Assembly (NCBI GenBank): GCA_041695085.1
Contig: JBGFRO010000050.1
Location: 98,271 to 162,270, forward strand
Length of the DNA: 64,000 nt
Direction: 5' to 3'
Origin: DYFT01 sp041695085
GTDB taxonomy: Bacteria > Bacteroidota > Ignavibacteria > UBA10030
Below the pieces are notes generated by a model. That model saw only the letters and a program-made list of their open reading frames with translations, made no database searches and was not told the origin of the DNA. Of the stretch, positions 53,689 through 61,332 are shown one piece after another (within the stretch, counting starts at the first letter, position 1; each line of letters opens with the position of its first letter). Both the position numbers and the translations under genes were made by a program.

Positions 53689-53827
53689 GAATAGGGATAG
53701 GCCTTGATTCCGACATGGAGGCGCGTTCTGTCGTAGGTTCGCAGAACTACATCCATTAGAAATGGACACACTCTTCTTCACCGCAGAGGTGAACGTCATG
53801 ACCCGCAACGCGAGAATCCCCTCGCCA

Positions 53828-53889
53828 CAATTCTTGGCGCATCTGCGGAGGGAGGTGATGGACGTGATACGGGAGTGTGCCAAGAATTG
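53828..53889. repeat. inverted repeat, 11 bp arms with 40 bp spacer
   Basis: CAATTCTTGGC at 53828-53838 is matched in inverse orientation by GCCAAGAATTG at 53879-53889; with one mismatch the arms extend to 14 bp. It lies in the gene-free stretch between perR and the glycosyltransferase. Bases 53689-53827 show nothing else that I can assign. The element could be a hairpin or a remnant of a mobile element end. Confidence 0.55.
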
Positions 53890-53954
53890 AACGCACGCCA
53901 TCGCTTTTCAGCCCGCGTGCCGTGATTTCGACATCCTCCCGCTTGCTCTTCCTA

Positions 53955-54130
53955 ACTCAAGTTGACCGCTTTTGGGTAAGGGGTTGAAACCCCTGAAATT
54001 ATTGTTTGAAATTTTTACCCACGTCCTAAAGGACGTGGCTATAGCCCCGACCTTTAGGTCGGGGATACGAAAAGTCCAATAAAACTCCTGGGGCTTTAGC
54101 CCCTCATACGATCAGACGGTCAACTTGAGT
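53955..54130. repeat. 176 bp palindromic element with terminal inverted repeats and four internal hairpins
   Basis: Perfect 14 bp terminal inverted repeats ACTCAAGTTGACCG (53955-53968) and CGGTCAACTTGAGT (54117-54130) bound the element. Inside are four hairpins: AGGGGTT/AACCCCT (53979-53994), CCACGTCC/GGACGTGG (54019-54038), CCCCGACC/GGTCGGGG (54045-54064) and GGGGC/GCCCC (54090-54103). Three have TAAA or TTTA loops. No coding frame is evident. This is the architecture of a MITE or REP-like element, perhaps mobilised in trans; no second copy was seen in the window. Confidence 0.75.
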
Positions 54131-54221
54131 ACCTAAGTTGTAACGACTCTCTAAATCGGATTTAAGGATAGATGAGTTTTATGTGCTGTTGGGTTGGCAC
54201 GAGAAACGACGTCCGGCCGTT

Positions 54222-54334
54222 TTTGACAACCTGGCTGTTGGCCTGCCGAACCAAGTCCTGTTCGTCTTTGACAGCCTCGTTGGCGGCCTGCCAAACGAAG
54301 TCTTGCCGTAATTTGACGGGAGGTAGTTTGGCGG
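54222..54334. repeat. 45 bp imperfect tandem repeats abutting a tRNA 3' end
   Basis: Two units of 45 bp (54222-54266 and 54267-54311) match at about 31 positions, and a partial third unit (54312-54334) runs into the CCA end of tRNA-Ser(CGA). Each begins TTTGAC and holds GGCCTGCC or TTTGGCGG. On the minus strand one frame reads as 15-residue repeats (RQDFVWQAANEAVKD, then EQDLVRQANSQVVKN), but it runs through the tRNA and has no start signal. Confidence 0.6.
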
Positions 54335-54419
54335 AAGGGGTGGGATTCGAACCCACGTCCCGCATAAAGCGAGATCCGGTTTTCGAGACCGGCCGATTCA
54401 ACCACTCTCGCACCCTTCC
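54329..54419 (-). tRNA. tRNA-Ser (anticodon CGA)
   Basis: A class II tRNA of 88 bases plus an encoded CCA (54331-54329). Acceptor stem GGAAGGG/CCCTTCC, D-arm, anticodon arm CCGGT-CTCGAAA-ACCGG with anticodon CGA at 54385-54383, a long variable arm and T-arm GTGGG-TTCGAAT-CCCAC, discriminator G. The anticodon reads UCG serine codons. It has its own upstream promoter. CCA encoding contrasts with the other tRNA-Ser in this window. Confidence 0.96.
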
Positions 54420-54468
54420 GAGCCGTTGCAGTGCGTTGCGAGGAGATAAAACTTGATGAGGGCGCACC

Positions 54469-54497
54469 AATATAGTGCGAATCTGATAAACATTCAA
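54469..54497 (-). promoter_or_regulatory. sigma70-type promoter of tRNA-Ser(CGA)
   Basis: Minus strand: TTGAAT (54497-54492), 17 bp, TATATT (54474-54469). The -35 overlaps the end of the glycosyltransferase gene. The predicted start gives a leader of about 42 bases before the tRNA. Confidence 0.75.
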
Positions 54498-55945
54498 CGA
54501 GCTTCTTGTATGGAGGACTCATGTTTCCCCGCTTCGAATCCTTTGCGATGCATCACTCCCCACCCTTTCTTCCCTCGTGCATAGTCCCAGAATGCCTTCA
54601 CACGCCACCACGTTGTCAATTGTCTGTAGCCAAAATTTTCAATGACTCCGAATGACAACAGCAAGGCCAGATCGCGCGCACGCGGATAGCGTTGGAATGA
54701 AATCTCCTCCAACAAGACCGCCCCGACAGAATACATCACACCATAAAACAACGCAACAATGAAAAACAAGATCGTCATCTGGATATTCAGAGCTTCGAGG
54801 AGAAGAAGCAACACCACAGTCAGATAACCGACAAATTCGAAAACCGGACCCAGCAGCTCTACGATAACAAAATACGGCATGGCCGCCAATCCAACCACGC
54901 CGTACGAAGGGTTCATAAACATCTTTTTGTGAATCAGCATGGCGTCGAGCAGGCCCCTGTGCCACCTGTTGCGCTGACGACTCAAGATCTTTGTGCTTTC
55001 CGGAGCCTCCGTCCAGCAAACCGGATCCGGCACAAACGCGATGCGATACGGCCGCCTCCACTCACGCATCTTCCGATGCAATCTCACAACCAATTCCATA
55101 TCCTCTCCCACAGTATCGTGTCGATACCCGCCGACATCAATCATGGCAGAACGCCGGAACAGACCGAAGGCACCCGAAATGATAAGGAGGCCATTTAGCC
55201 CTTGCCACGCCATCCGGCCGGACAGAAAAGCGCGAAAGTACTCAACAACCTGAAAGATCGGCAAGAACTTGTTGGAAAGTCGAACTTCGATGACCCTACC
55301 GTTCACCACTTTGCATCCATTGGCGATTCTCACGATACCCCCCACCGCAATCATCTTAGGATCTTCAAGGAATGGTTTCACCACTTTTTGCAGGGCATCC
55401 TCTTCGAGAAGCGAGTCTGCATCGATAGCACAGATGAATTCGTACTGTGCAACGTTAACGCCCACATTCAAAGCGTCGGCTTTCCCACCATTCTCTTTGT
55501 CCACTACCACAAGGTTTCGATAGGCGGGCTTTTTCGATCTGTAAATTGCGCGAACGGGTTTCGCCTCGATAGAAGGAAGATAGAGTCGCTTGGACCGGTA
55601 GAGATGGAATTCCTGAATGAGTCGTTTCAAGGTTCCATCCCGCGAACCGTCGTTGATCACAACTACTTCATATGTTCCGTAGTTGAGTTTCAAGAGACTC
55701 TTCACGCTCTCGACAACGGTCGGCTCTTCGTTGTAGGCGGGTGCGAGAATCGAAACAGGCGGGGTGATTTCAGACTGAACAAGGAGCCGGAGATTCCCAA
55801 AGGAGTTGTGGCGCATGTAGTAAAGAATCTCCTTAAAGGATAATCCGAGAAAAAACGTATACGTAAGATTCACGACAATGAAATAGCCGATCGCGAAGAA
55901 GAAATACGTTTCCAGAACAGCCTGAACAACATCGAGAAACGTCAT
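54494..55945 (-). CDS. membrane glycosyltransferase family 2 (PgaC/BcsA-like processive synthase)
   Basis: The 483-residue protein has N-terminal membrane helices (residues about 8-36), a GT-A catalytic domain and C-terminal helices (about 345-415). Catalytic motifs of processive beta-glycosyltransferases are present: DG in VVINDGSRDG, DADS at 175-178, GED at 280-282 and QRNRW at 324-328. Poly-N-acetylglucosamine and cellulose synthases share this set. The C-terminal PilZ domain of BcsA is absent. It overlaps the HEAT protein gene by 4 bp. It most likely makes a polysaccharide for export with the YaiO-like porin encoded two genes upstream. Confidence 0.92.
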   Translation of the reverse strand: MTFLDVVQAVLETYFFFAIGYFIVVNLTYTFFLGLSFKEILYYMRHNSFGNLRLLVQSEITPPVSILAPAYNEEPTVVESVKSLLKLNYGTYEVVVINDGSRDGTLKRLIQEFHLYRSKRLYLPSIEAKPVRAIYRSKKPAYRNLVVVDKENGGKADALNVGVNVAQYEFICAIDADSLLEEDALQKVVKPFLEDPKMIAVGGIVRIANGCKVVNGRVIEVRLSNKFLPIFQVVEYFRAFLSGRMAWQGLNGLLIISGAFGLFRRSAMIDVGGYRHDTVGEDMELVVRLHRKMREWRRPYRIAFVPDPVCWTEAPESTKILSRQRNRWHRGLLDAMLIHKKMFMNPSYGVVGLAAMPYFVIVELLGPVFEFVGYLTVVLLLLLEALNIQMTILFFIVALFYGVMYSVGAVLLEEISFQRYPRARDLALLLSFGVIENFGYRQLTTWWRVKAFWDYARGKKGWGVMHRKGFEAGKHESSIQEAR

Positions 55946-57090
55946 GCGGCCTCCTCAAGGTAGCCTAACTCCTCCAACACCTGACCCACAATGGCAGTAT
56001 TCAGAGATGGCTCGCCCTGAGCGATGGTTCGTATGACCGAAAGTCCCTCTTCACCACAGCGGGCAATGGCGCGTGCAATCAGAACGCGCTCACGAATTTC
56101 CCGTCGTTCCCATTGTCGCAGAAGCGGTTGCACAGCCTTCGGCGAGCCGATCCGCCCAAGCGCTTCAATCGCGCTCAATCGCAACCCGCTATCACCGGAA
56201 GAGATGTTGGAAAGCAGGGGTTCTTCCGCGCGACCGTCACCCAATCGACCGAGGGCCTCAGCGGCTTTTGCACGAACGTTTGTTCGAGGGTGCGTCGACA
56301 GGACGTTGAGAAGCGGATCAACGGCAGCAACGAATCCGATCTGTGACAGCATTTCGATGGAAAACAAAACGACGCTTTCATCCGATGAGTCAAGTGCTTC
56401 GATGAGATATGGCACTGCCCGTTCTTTGAAGCCCATGACGATGACGGAAAGCTCCACCTGTGTCCACTCTGAGAGTTCCCGACTGATACGAAAGATCGTG
56501 CGAAGGGCTTCGACGCCAACGAGAACGATGAGAGATTGCATAGCCTGATTCCGGACATCGGGGTGTGCATCCTCCAACGCGGCAGTCAGATAACTGATAC
56601 CTCGCCGCGCACGAACCAATCCGAGATCACGTGCCGCCTGCGCACGAATCCACCAATGACGACTCTTGAGGAGTTGGCATAATTCTTCGACAAATCCGAA
56701 AGCGTAGAAGAAATAGACGAGCCGTTCCGCTGCCTCACCGGAAAGATCCTGTGCAAAATCGATCAAGACCTTCTGCAGAACATGCCGATGCCGACGGCGA
56801 CGCCGCGTTGAAAAACCCTTGAGCTTCGCTTGGATCGGCGCAATCAACCTATCGTATTGTCGAAACACAGCGCTCGGCTTCGCATCAAAAGCAGGAGAAG
56901 GCAACTCTTGCAGCAACAACTCGGCAAAAAGAACAGAGTACTCCTCGTAAAGCCGATCTTCTCGCCAGATCTTCTGGGCTTCGATCGCTTTATGGATCAC
57001 GAGCGCGACCGAAATCAAGATTACAAACAAGGTCGCAACGACGGCAAACGTTACGATAATCATGAATTCAATCGGGAATGGAGTAAGCAT
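55942..57090 (-). CDS. membrane-anchored HEAT-repeat protein
   Basis: The 382-residue protein has one N-terminal transmembrane helix (FMIIVTFAVVATLFVILISV, residues about 9-30) and then about 250 residues of HEAT/PBS-lyase-type repeats: WWIRAQAARDLGLVRARRG, DVRNQAMQSLIVLVG, VRAKAAEALGRLGDGRAEEP and RLSAIEALGRIGSPKAVQPLL. A basic stretch (STRRRRRHRH) sits before them. It is probably a cytoplasmic scaffold for the synthase. ATG at 57090 follows the YaiO-like stop by 7 bp; a longer frame overlaps that gene. Related HEAT proteins occur beside GT2 genes in several phyla, with no assigned role known to me. Confidence 0.88.
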   Translation of the reverse strand: MLTPFPIEFMIIVTFAVVATLFVILISVALVIHKAIEAQKIWREDRLYEEYSVLFAELLLQELPSPAFDAKPSAVFRQYDRLIAPIQAKLKGFSTRRRRRHRHVLQKVLIDFAQDLSGEAAERLVYFFYAFGFVEELCQLLKSRHWWIRAQAARDLGLVRARRGISYLTAALEDAHPDVRNQAMQSLIVLVGVEALRTIFRISRELSEWTQVELSVIVMGFKERAVPYLIEALDSSDESVVLFSIEMLSQIGFVAAVDPLLNVLSTHPRTNVRAKAAEALGRLGDGRAEEPLLSNISSGDSGLRLSAIEALGRIGSPKAVQPLLRQWERREIRERVLIARAIARCGEEGLSVIRTIAQGEPSLNTAIVGQVLEELGYLEEAA

Positions 57091-57097
57091 GACAACG

Positions 57098-58432
57098 TTA
57101 GAAGAGGAGGGCAAGAAAGAGGATAAACTGGTGTGAACGCAGACCTTCCTTGTCGCTTGTAAACAGGTACTGTCCATTCAGTGCGAATGAGCGTGAAAGA
57201 CGAGTCTGAAAGCCCAAGAATCCACCCGCTGAGCTTGTTTCTACAATCTCCTGCAGTGTTGTAGCCCGAAACGTCTCGGCCCCGGCAACGCCGCCGATGC
57301 GCAGTCGTGTGAAGTCGTCGAGTTGGTAAAAGAAGGTGCAGACAAACGAGCGTGAAGTTGAACCGTCTCTACTGCGTGCGAGATACACGCGCGGAGTGGT
57401 CCATGCATTGCCTCGCAGATACCACGTGACGCCGGGCGAGATAACGAAGGCTGAGGAGGAGGCAAAGCTTAAAAGACGATATCCTATGATCCCCTCCAAG
57501 CTACCGAAAAGCGATTGGTTGAGTTCCGTGTTCGCATCCCATTGGGGCATCACACTGGAGATGGACGAACCGAGTACTTGCGCGAAGAGCGAAGTGCCAT
57601 GCGCAGGAGAAAAGTAGATTCCACCTCCGAACTGAGTGGCGGTTGACCCGAATTTCGAAATCCTGCTGAAATGTGCAAACGGCTTCCACTGGTTATCAAT
57701 TTCGTAGTAGACTTCCGTCGAATAAATTGAGTGAGACGAGCGTCCTTCGCGGTTGAAGGATTCGAGGGTGCTGCCGAAATGTATCTCGAGAGTCGATTGG
57801 TATGCCATTCTGCGTAACTCCACACGGGCTTCGACGTCGAGCGGCTCAAACACCAGCACGCGTCGATACCACTGTGATGCTTCCTCGAAACGATTCGAAC
57901 GGCGCGCAATCCTGGCCAATCCACGTGTCGCGTCGACATTTGCCGTGTCGAGCCTGATGGCATCGCGGAAGTGCCGTTCAGCTTCCCCAGTCTCCCCCCG
58001 CCACAACCAGATGTTCCCCAGCAAGGTGCGATACTCAGAATTGCGAGGATGCTCCGCGATCAACGGACGAAGGTATGCTATGGCGCTATCCAGTTGGCCC
58101 GTCCAAGCAAGGATTTGCGATAAACCAAATCGGGCATCAGGATGATGTGGAACAGCTCGCAGGACCACCTCGTAATGGGTTCTCGCTTCCTTCCATTGCT
58201 GCTGCCAGCCGAGATATCGCGCATACAGGATGCGAGCTTCGTGATGGGTCGTCTGCGAGAGAAGAGCTTGGGAGAGATACTGCACCGCGTCGGAAAGTTT
58301 GCCTTGGCGTTGGAGGAATTGAGCTTTCAGGAGAAGTGTGTCCTGCTCCTGAGCGAGGGCCAACGACGCTAACGACCCGATTAAGAAAAACGCTCTGAGG
58401 TAGAGCAGCGTGAAGCGTTTTTCGATCTCCAC
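57098..58432 (-). CDS. TPR protein with C-terminal YaiO-like outer membrane barrel
   Basis: The 444-residue protein has a signal peptide (FTLLYLRAFFLIGSLASLAL), four or five TPR units (AQFLQRQGKLSDAVQYLSQAL, ARILYARYLGWQQQWKEARTH, FGLSQILAWTGQLDSAIAYL, GNIWLWRGETGEAERHF) and a C-terminal beta-barrel (about 245-444) ending in LFLALLF with aromatic strands. This is the YaiO/PgaA design, a periplasmic TPR plus outer-membrane pore for polysaccharide export. GTG at 58432 with GAGGGG five bases upstream is the likely start, one base after the response regulator stop. Confidence 0.88.
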   Translation of the reverse strand: MEIEKRFTLLYLRAFFLIGSLASLALAQEQDTLLLKAQFLQRQGKLSDAVQYLSQALLSQTTHHEARILYARYLGWQQQWKEARTHYEVVLRAVPHHPDARFGLSQILAWTGQLDSAIAYLRPLIAEHPRNSEYRTLLGNIWLWRGETGEAERHFRDAIRLDTANVDATRGLARIARRSNRFEEASQWYRRVLVFEPLDVEARVELRRMAYQSTLEIHFGSTLESFNREGRSSHSIYSTEVYYEIDNQWKPFAHFSRISKFGSTATQFGGGIYFSPAHGTSLFAQVLGSSISSVMPQWDANTELNQSLFGSLEGIIGYRLLSFASSSAFVISPGVTWYLRGNAWTTPRVYLARSRDGSTSRSFVCTFFYQLDDFTRLRIGGVAGAETFRATTLQEIVETSSAGGFLGFQTRLSRSFALNGQYLFTSDKEGLRSHQFILFLALLF

Positions 58433-58433
58433 G

Positions 58434-58820
58434 TCAACCCCTCGATTTCGTCGCGCGAAGAAGCACGGTCTTGACCCGTGCGGCAAGTTCATTCGGGCTG
58501 AACGGTTTCGTGATGTAGTCATCGGCCCCAAGCTCCAGCCCTTTCAGAACCTCGTCCTCTTTGCTTTGCGCCGTCACCAAAAGGACAGGAATGGTCCTGG
58601 TTTCGTCATTTTGCTTGAGAGCTGCGAGCACCTCGAATCCCGTCATCAGGGGCATCATCACGTCAAGCAAAATGAGTTGCGGCTTGAGGTTCTGCGCCTG
58701 CTGTAGAGCTGCAACACCATCTTCGACCCCTATCACCGTGTAGCCGGCATTCCGGAGCTTATACTCGATCAAACTCCGAATGTGCTGTTGGTCTTCTGCG
58801 ACGAGAATCGTTTGCGGCAT
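58434..58820 (-). CDS. single-domain response regulator (CheY/PilH-like)
   Basis: The 128-residue receiver begins MPQTILVAEDQQHIRSLIE, with LLDVMMPLMTG (phosphorylation Asp), LLVTAQSKEDE (Thr/Ser switch) and the Lys in DDYITKPFSPNEL. No output domain follows, so it probably regulates the exopolysaccharide machinery by protein contact. ATG at 58820 is the start; a frame to 58877 extends it. It heads the minus-strand cluster of porin, HEAT protein and glycosyltransferase. A minus-strand TATACT at 58900-58895 may be its -10, with a poor -35. Confidence 0.92.
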   Translation of the reverse strand: MPQTILVAEDQQHIRSLIEYKLRNAGYTVIGVEDGVAALQQAQNLKPQLILLDVMMPLMTGFEVLAALKQNDETRTIPVLLVTAQSKEDEVLKGLELGADDYITKPFSPNELAARVKTVLLRATKSRG

Positions 58821-58926
58821 AGCAGATTCTTGAACAAGGTGTGGAGAAAAATCTGATGGCGCACTAAGCACATGCAACGTCGGTGCGTTATGAAAGTATA
58901 AAAACTTCGAACAAAATGAAACCGGA

Positions 58927-58955
58927 TTGCATGTCGGTCATTTTTCTGCTATACT
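58927..58955 (+). promoter_or_regulatory. predicted promoter of tRNA-Ser(GGA)
   Basis: TTGCAT (58927-58932), 17 bp, TATACT (58950-58955), 135 bp before the tRNA. The intervening leader has no ORF or tRNA; it would be removed by processing, or holds an unrecognised small RNA. Confidence 0.6.
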
Positions 58956-59090
58956 TGGCGAGCATCGTGCTGTTCAAACAGATACCGCTGTGCGACGATT
59001 GAGGAAGTGGGTCAAACATCGACGGGATTTAAAGAGGCCATCCACTCCCCTTTCTCGCCGCTGTGCACTCGCGAAACAATCAACGATCTC

Positions 59091-59179
<89 letters not shown>

Positions 59180-59252
59180 GATTCGTCACACATGACCCAC
59201 CGCTACTTATATCTGCTCTTTCACAACAAGAGAGCATGAAAGGTGCTTTCTG

Positions 59253-60530
59253 ATGAAACGCCTTCTTCCCGTTATACCGCTGGTTTTCCTCCTCCCGGCT
59301 CTTTCAGCATCGCAAATTGTGGTCTCGCTAAAGATCGACGGTGCGATCAATCCTGCCGTGGCAGAATTCATCCACGACGGGATTGCTCGCGCTGAGGAGC
59401 TGAATGCTCAATGTCTCATCATTCAACTCAATACGCCCGGTGGTCTTCTCAAGTCCACGCGCGTCATCGTCAGCGACATCCTTGAATCGCCTGTGCCAAT
59501 CGTCGTCTACGTCTCTCCGGGAGGTGCGCACGCGGGATCTGCAGGCGTCTTCATCACCCTTGCGGCCCACATCGCAGCGATGGCTCCGGGCACCAACATC
59601 GGTGCTGCCCATCCCGTTTCGATGCAGGGAGAGCAGGATTCCATCATGAACGAAAAGGCGACCAACGATGCGGCGGCATTCATTCGGACCATTGCCGAGC
59701 GGAGAAAACGCAATCTTACGTGGGCGGAGGAGGCCGTTCGAAAAAGCATTTCGATTACGGAGACAGAAGCTCTTCAGAAAAACGTTATTGACCTCGTCGC
59801 ACGTAACCTCGACTCCCTCTTGAGCCAGATCGACGGCCGTGAGGTGGAGGTAAGTACCGGCGCTCAAAAGCTCCAGACCAAGGGGGCTACCATCGAACAA
59901 ATGGAGATGAGTTTTTCGGAGCGCATTCTGGACATACTGAGCGACCCGAACATTGCGTACATCCTCTTTCTCATCGGTATCTACGGTCTCTTGTTCGAAT
60001 TATACAATCCCGGCTCAATCCTTCCCGGCGTGGTGGGAGTGATCAGCTTGATCCTCGCGTTCTATTCGCTCCATACGCTGCCGATCAATTACGCCGGGAT
60101 CGCGCTCATCCTCTTCGCCATCATCCTGTTCCTCGCGGAGATTAAAGTCACGAGTTATGGGTTGCTGAGTGTGGGGGGCGTGATCTCGCTCCTTCTTGGG
60201 TCCATGATGCTCATCCGATCCGACTCCGGACTCGAATTTGTTGAAATCTCCTGGTCGGTTATTATCACCGCAACGGCCTTGACGCTTATTTTCTTCTTGT
60301 TCATTATCGGACTCGGATTGAAAGCGCAGCGCAGAAAACCAACGACGGGTCAGGAGGGCATTCAAGGCGAAATTGGAGAGACCATCACCCTTCTTAATCC
60401 AACAGGCCAGGTGCGCGTCCACGGCGAAATCTGGAATGCCGAAGCAACCTCCGGAAAGATCGCGAAAGGCGCGAAGGTACGCGTTGTTCGAATCGAAGGT
60501 CTCAAGGTATTTGTGGAAGAAGTCAAATAG
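59253..60530 (+). CDS. nfeD: NfeD-family membrane serine protease
   Basis: Long-type NfeD proteins cleave stomatin C-termini. The 425-residue protein has a signal peptide, a ClpP-like protease domain (residues about 22-210) with the Ser96 (HAGSAGVF) / Lys135 (NEKATND) catalytic dyad, four to five transmembrane helices (about 235-370) and a C-terminal OB-fold NfeD domain (GEIGETITLLNPTGQVRVHGE, edges). It precedes a stomatin/SPFH gene by 28 bp, the conserved partner arrangement. AAAGGTG before the ATG is the likely ribosome binding site. Confidence 0.94.
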   Translation: MKRLLPVIPLVFLLPALSASQIVVSLKIDGAINPAVAEFIHDGIARAEELNAQCLIIQLNTPGGLLKSTRVIVSDILESPVPIVVYVSPGGAHAGSAGVFITLAAHIAAMAPGTNIGAAHPVSMQGEQDSIMNEKATNDAAAFIRTIAERRKRNLTWAEEAVRKSISITETEALQKNVIDLVARNLDSLLSQIDGREVEVSTGAQKLQTKGATIEQMEMSFSERILDILSDPNIAYILFLIGIYGLLFELYNPGSILPGVVGVISLILAFYSLHTLPINYAGIALILFAIILFLAEIKVTSYGLLSVGGVISLLLGSMMLIRSDSGLEFVEISWSVIITATALTLIFFLFIIGLGLKAQRRKPTTGQEGIQGEIGETITLLNPTGQVRVHGEIWNAEATSGKIAKGAKVRVVRIEGLKVFVEEVK

Positions 60531-60558
60531 CTCAAATCAGAGAAAGGAGTCCTCTCAT

Positions 60559-61326
60559 ATGCAGATACTTCAAACCCTCCTCATTGTCGGCGTCCTTCTC
60601 GTTATCATCATACTGGCCAATGCAGTCCGCATTCTTCGGGAGTATGAACGAGGCGTCGTGTTTCGGTTAGGCCGTTTGATCGGCGTCAAAGGTCCAGGTC
60701 TGATCATCCTCTGGCCCTTTATTGATAAAATGGTGAAAGTGAGTCTGCGTACCGTCGTGATGGACGTTCCACCGCAAGATGTCATAACGAAAGACAACGT
60801 TTCACTGAAAGTGAATGCAGTGGTCTACTTCCGCGTTGTCCAACCTGAAAAGGCGATCGTGGAAGTCGAAAATTACCTCTTTGCAACCTCTCAGCTTTCG
60901 CAAACGACGCTGCGCAGCGTCCTCGGACAGTCAGAGCTCGACGATCTTCTGGCTGAGCGGGAGAAGATCAATCTGCATCTTCAGAAGATTATCGATCATC
61001 AGACGGAACCCTGGGGCATCAAGGTCTCGACAGTGGAAGTGAAGCATATCGATCTGCCACAGGAGATGCAGCGGGCGATGGCAAAGCAGGCGGAAGCAGA
61101 GCGCGAACGCCGATCGAAGGTGATTGCCGCCGAAGGCGAGTTCCAAGCCGCCCAGAAACTATCCGAAGCAGCCGCCATCCTCGCGGAGCAACCGAGCGCC
61201 CTGACGCTCCGTTACTTGCAAACGTTGGCGGAGATTGCTACCGAGCACAACTCAACGACCATCTTCCCCGTACCGATTGACATCTTGAGGCCGTTCATGA
61301 GCGCGGATGGGGTGAAGAAAAAGTAA
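60559..61326 (+). CDS. stomatin/prohibitin-family (SPFH) membrane protein
   Basis: The 255-residue protein has one N-terminal membrane helix (residues 4-22) and the SPFH domain (REYERGVVFRLGRLIGVKGPG, PPQDVITKDNVSLKVNAVVYF, edges; SQTTLRSVLGQSELDDLLAER). A coiled-coil tail follows (QRAMAKQAEAERERRSKVIAA) and then ALTLRYLQTLAEI. ATG at 60559 has AAAGGAG nine bases upstream; a longer frame from 60373 overlaps nfeD. It forms oligomeric membrane microdomain scaffolds and is the expected NfeD substrate or partner. Confidence 0.95.
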   Translation: MQILQTLLIVGVLLVIIILANAVRILREYERGVVFRLGRLIGVKGPGLIILWPFIDKMVKVSLRTVVMDVPPQDVITKDNVSLKVNAVVYFRVVQPEKAIVEVENYLFATSQLSQTTLRSVLGQSELDDLLAEREKINLHLQKIIDHQTEPWGIKVSTVEVKHIDLPQEMQRAMAKQAEAERERRSKVIAAEGEFQAAQKLSEAAAILAEQPSALTLRYLQTLAEIATEHNSTTIFPVPIDILRPFMSADGVKKK

Positions 61327-61332
61327 TCCTTC

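Noticed and set aside
53626..53901. 91-residue minus ORF and a 42-residue plus ORF (53762-53890) in the perR upstream gap
   Set aside because: They contain the perR promoter or the inverted repeat, lack ribosome binding sites and resemble no family. A transposase remnant was considered but no catalytic residues were found.
53955..54130. CRISPR-like array
   Set aside because: The hairpins differ in sequence and have no constant repeat/spacer length; no cas genes are present.
54172..54456. 94-residue ORF with GVGFEPTSRIK across the tRNA-Ser(CGA) region
   Set aside because: It reads antisense through the tRNA; GVGFEPT-type peptides are a known false-ORF artefact of tRNA T-arms.
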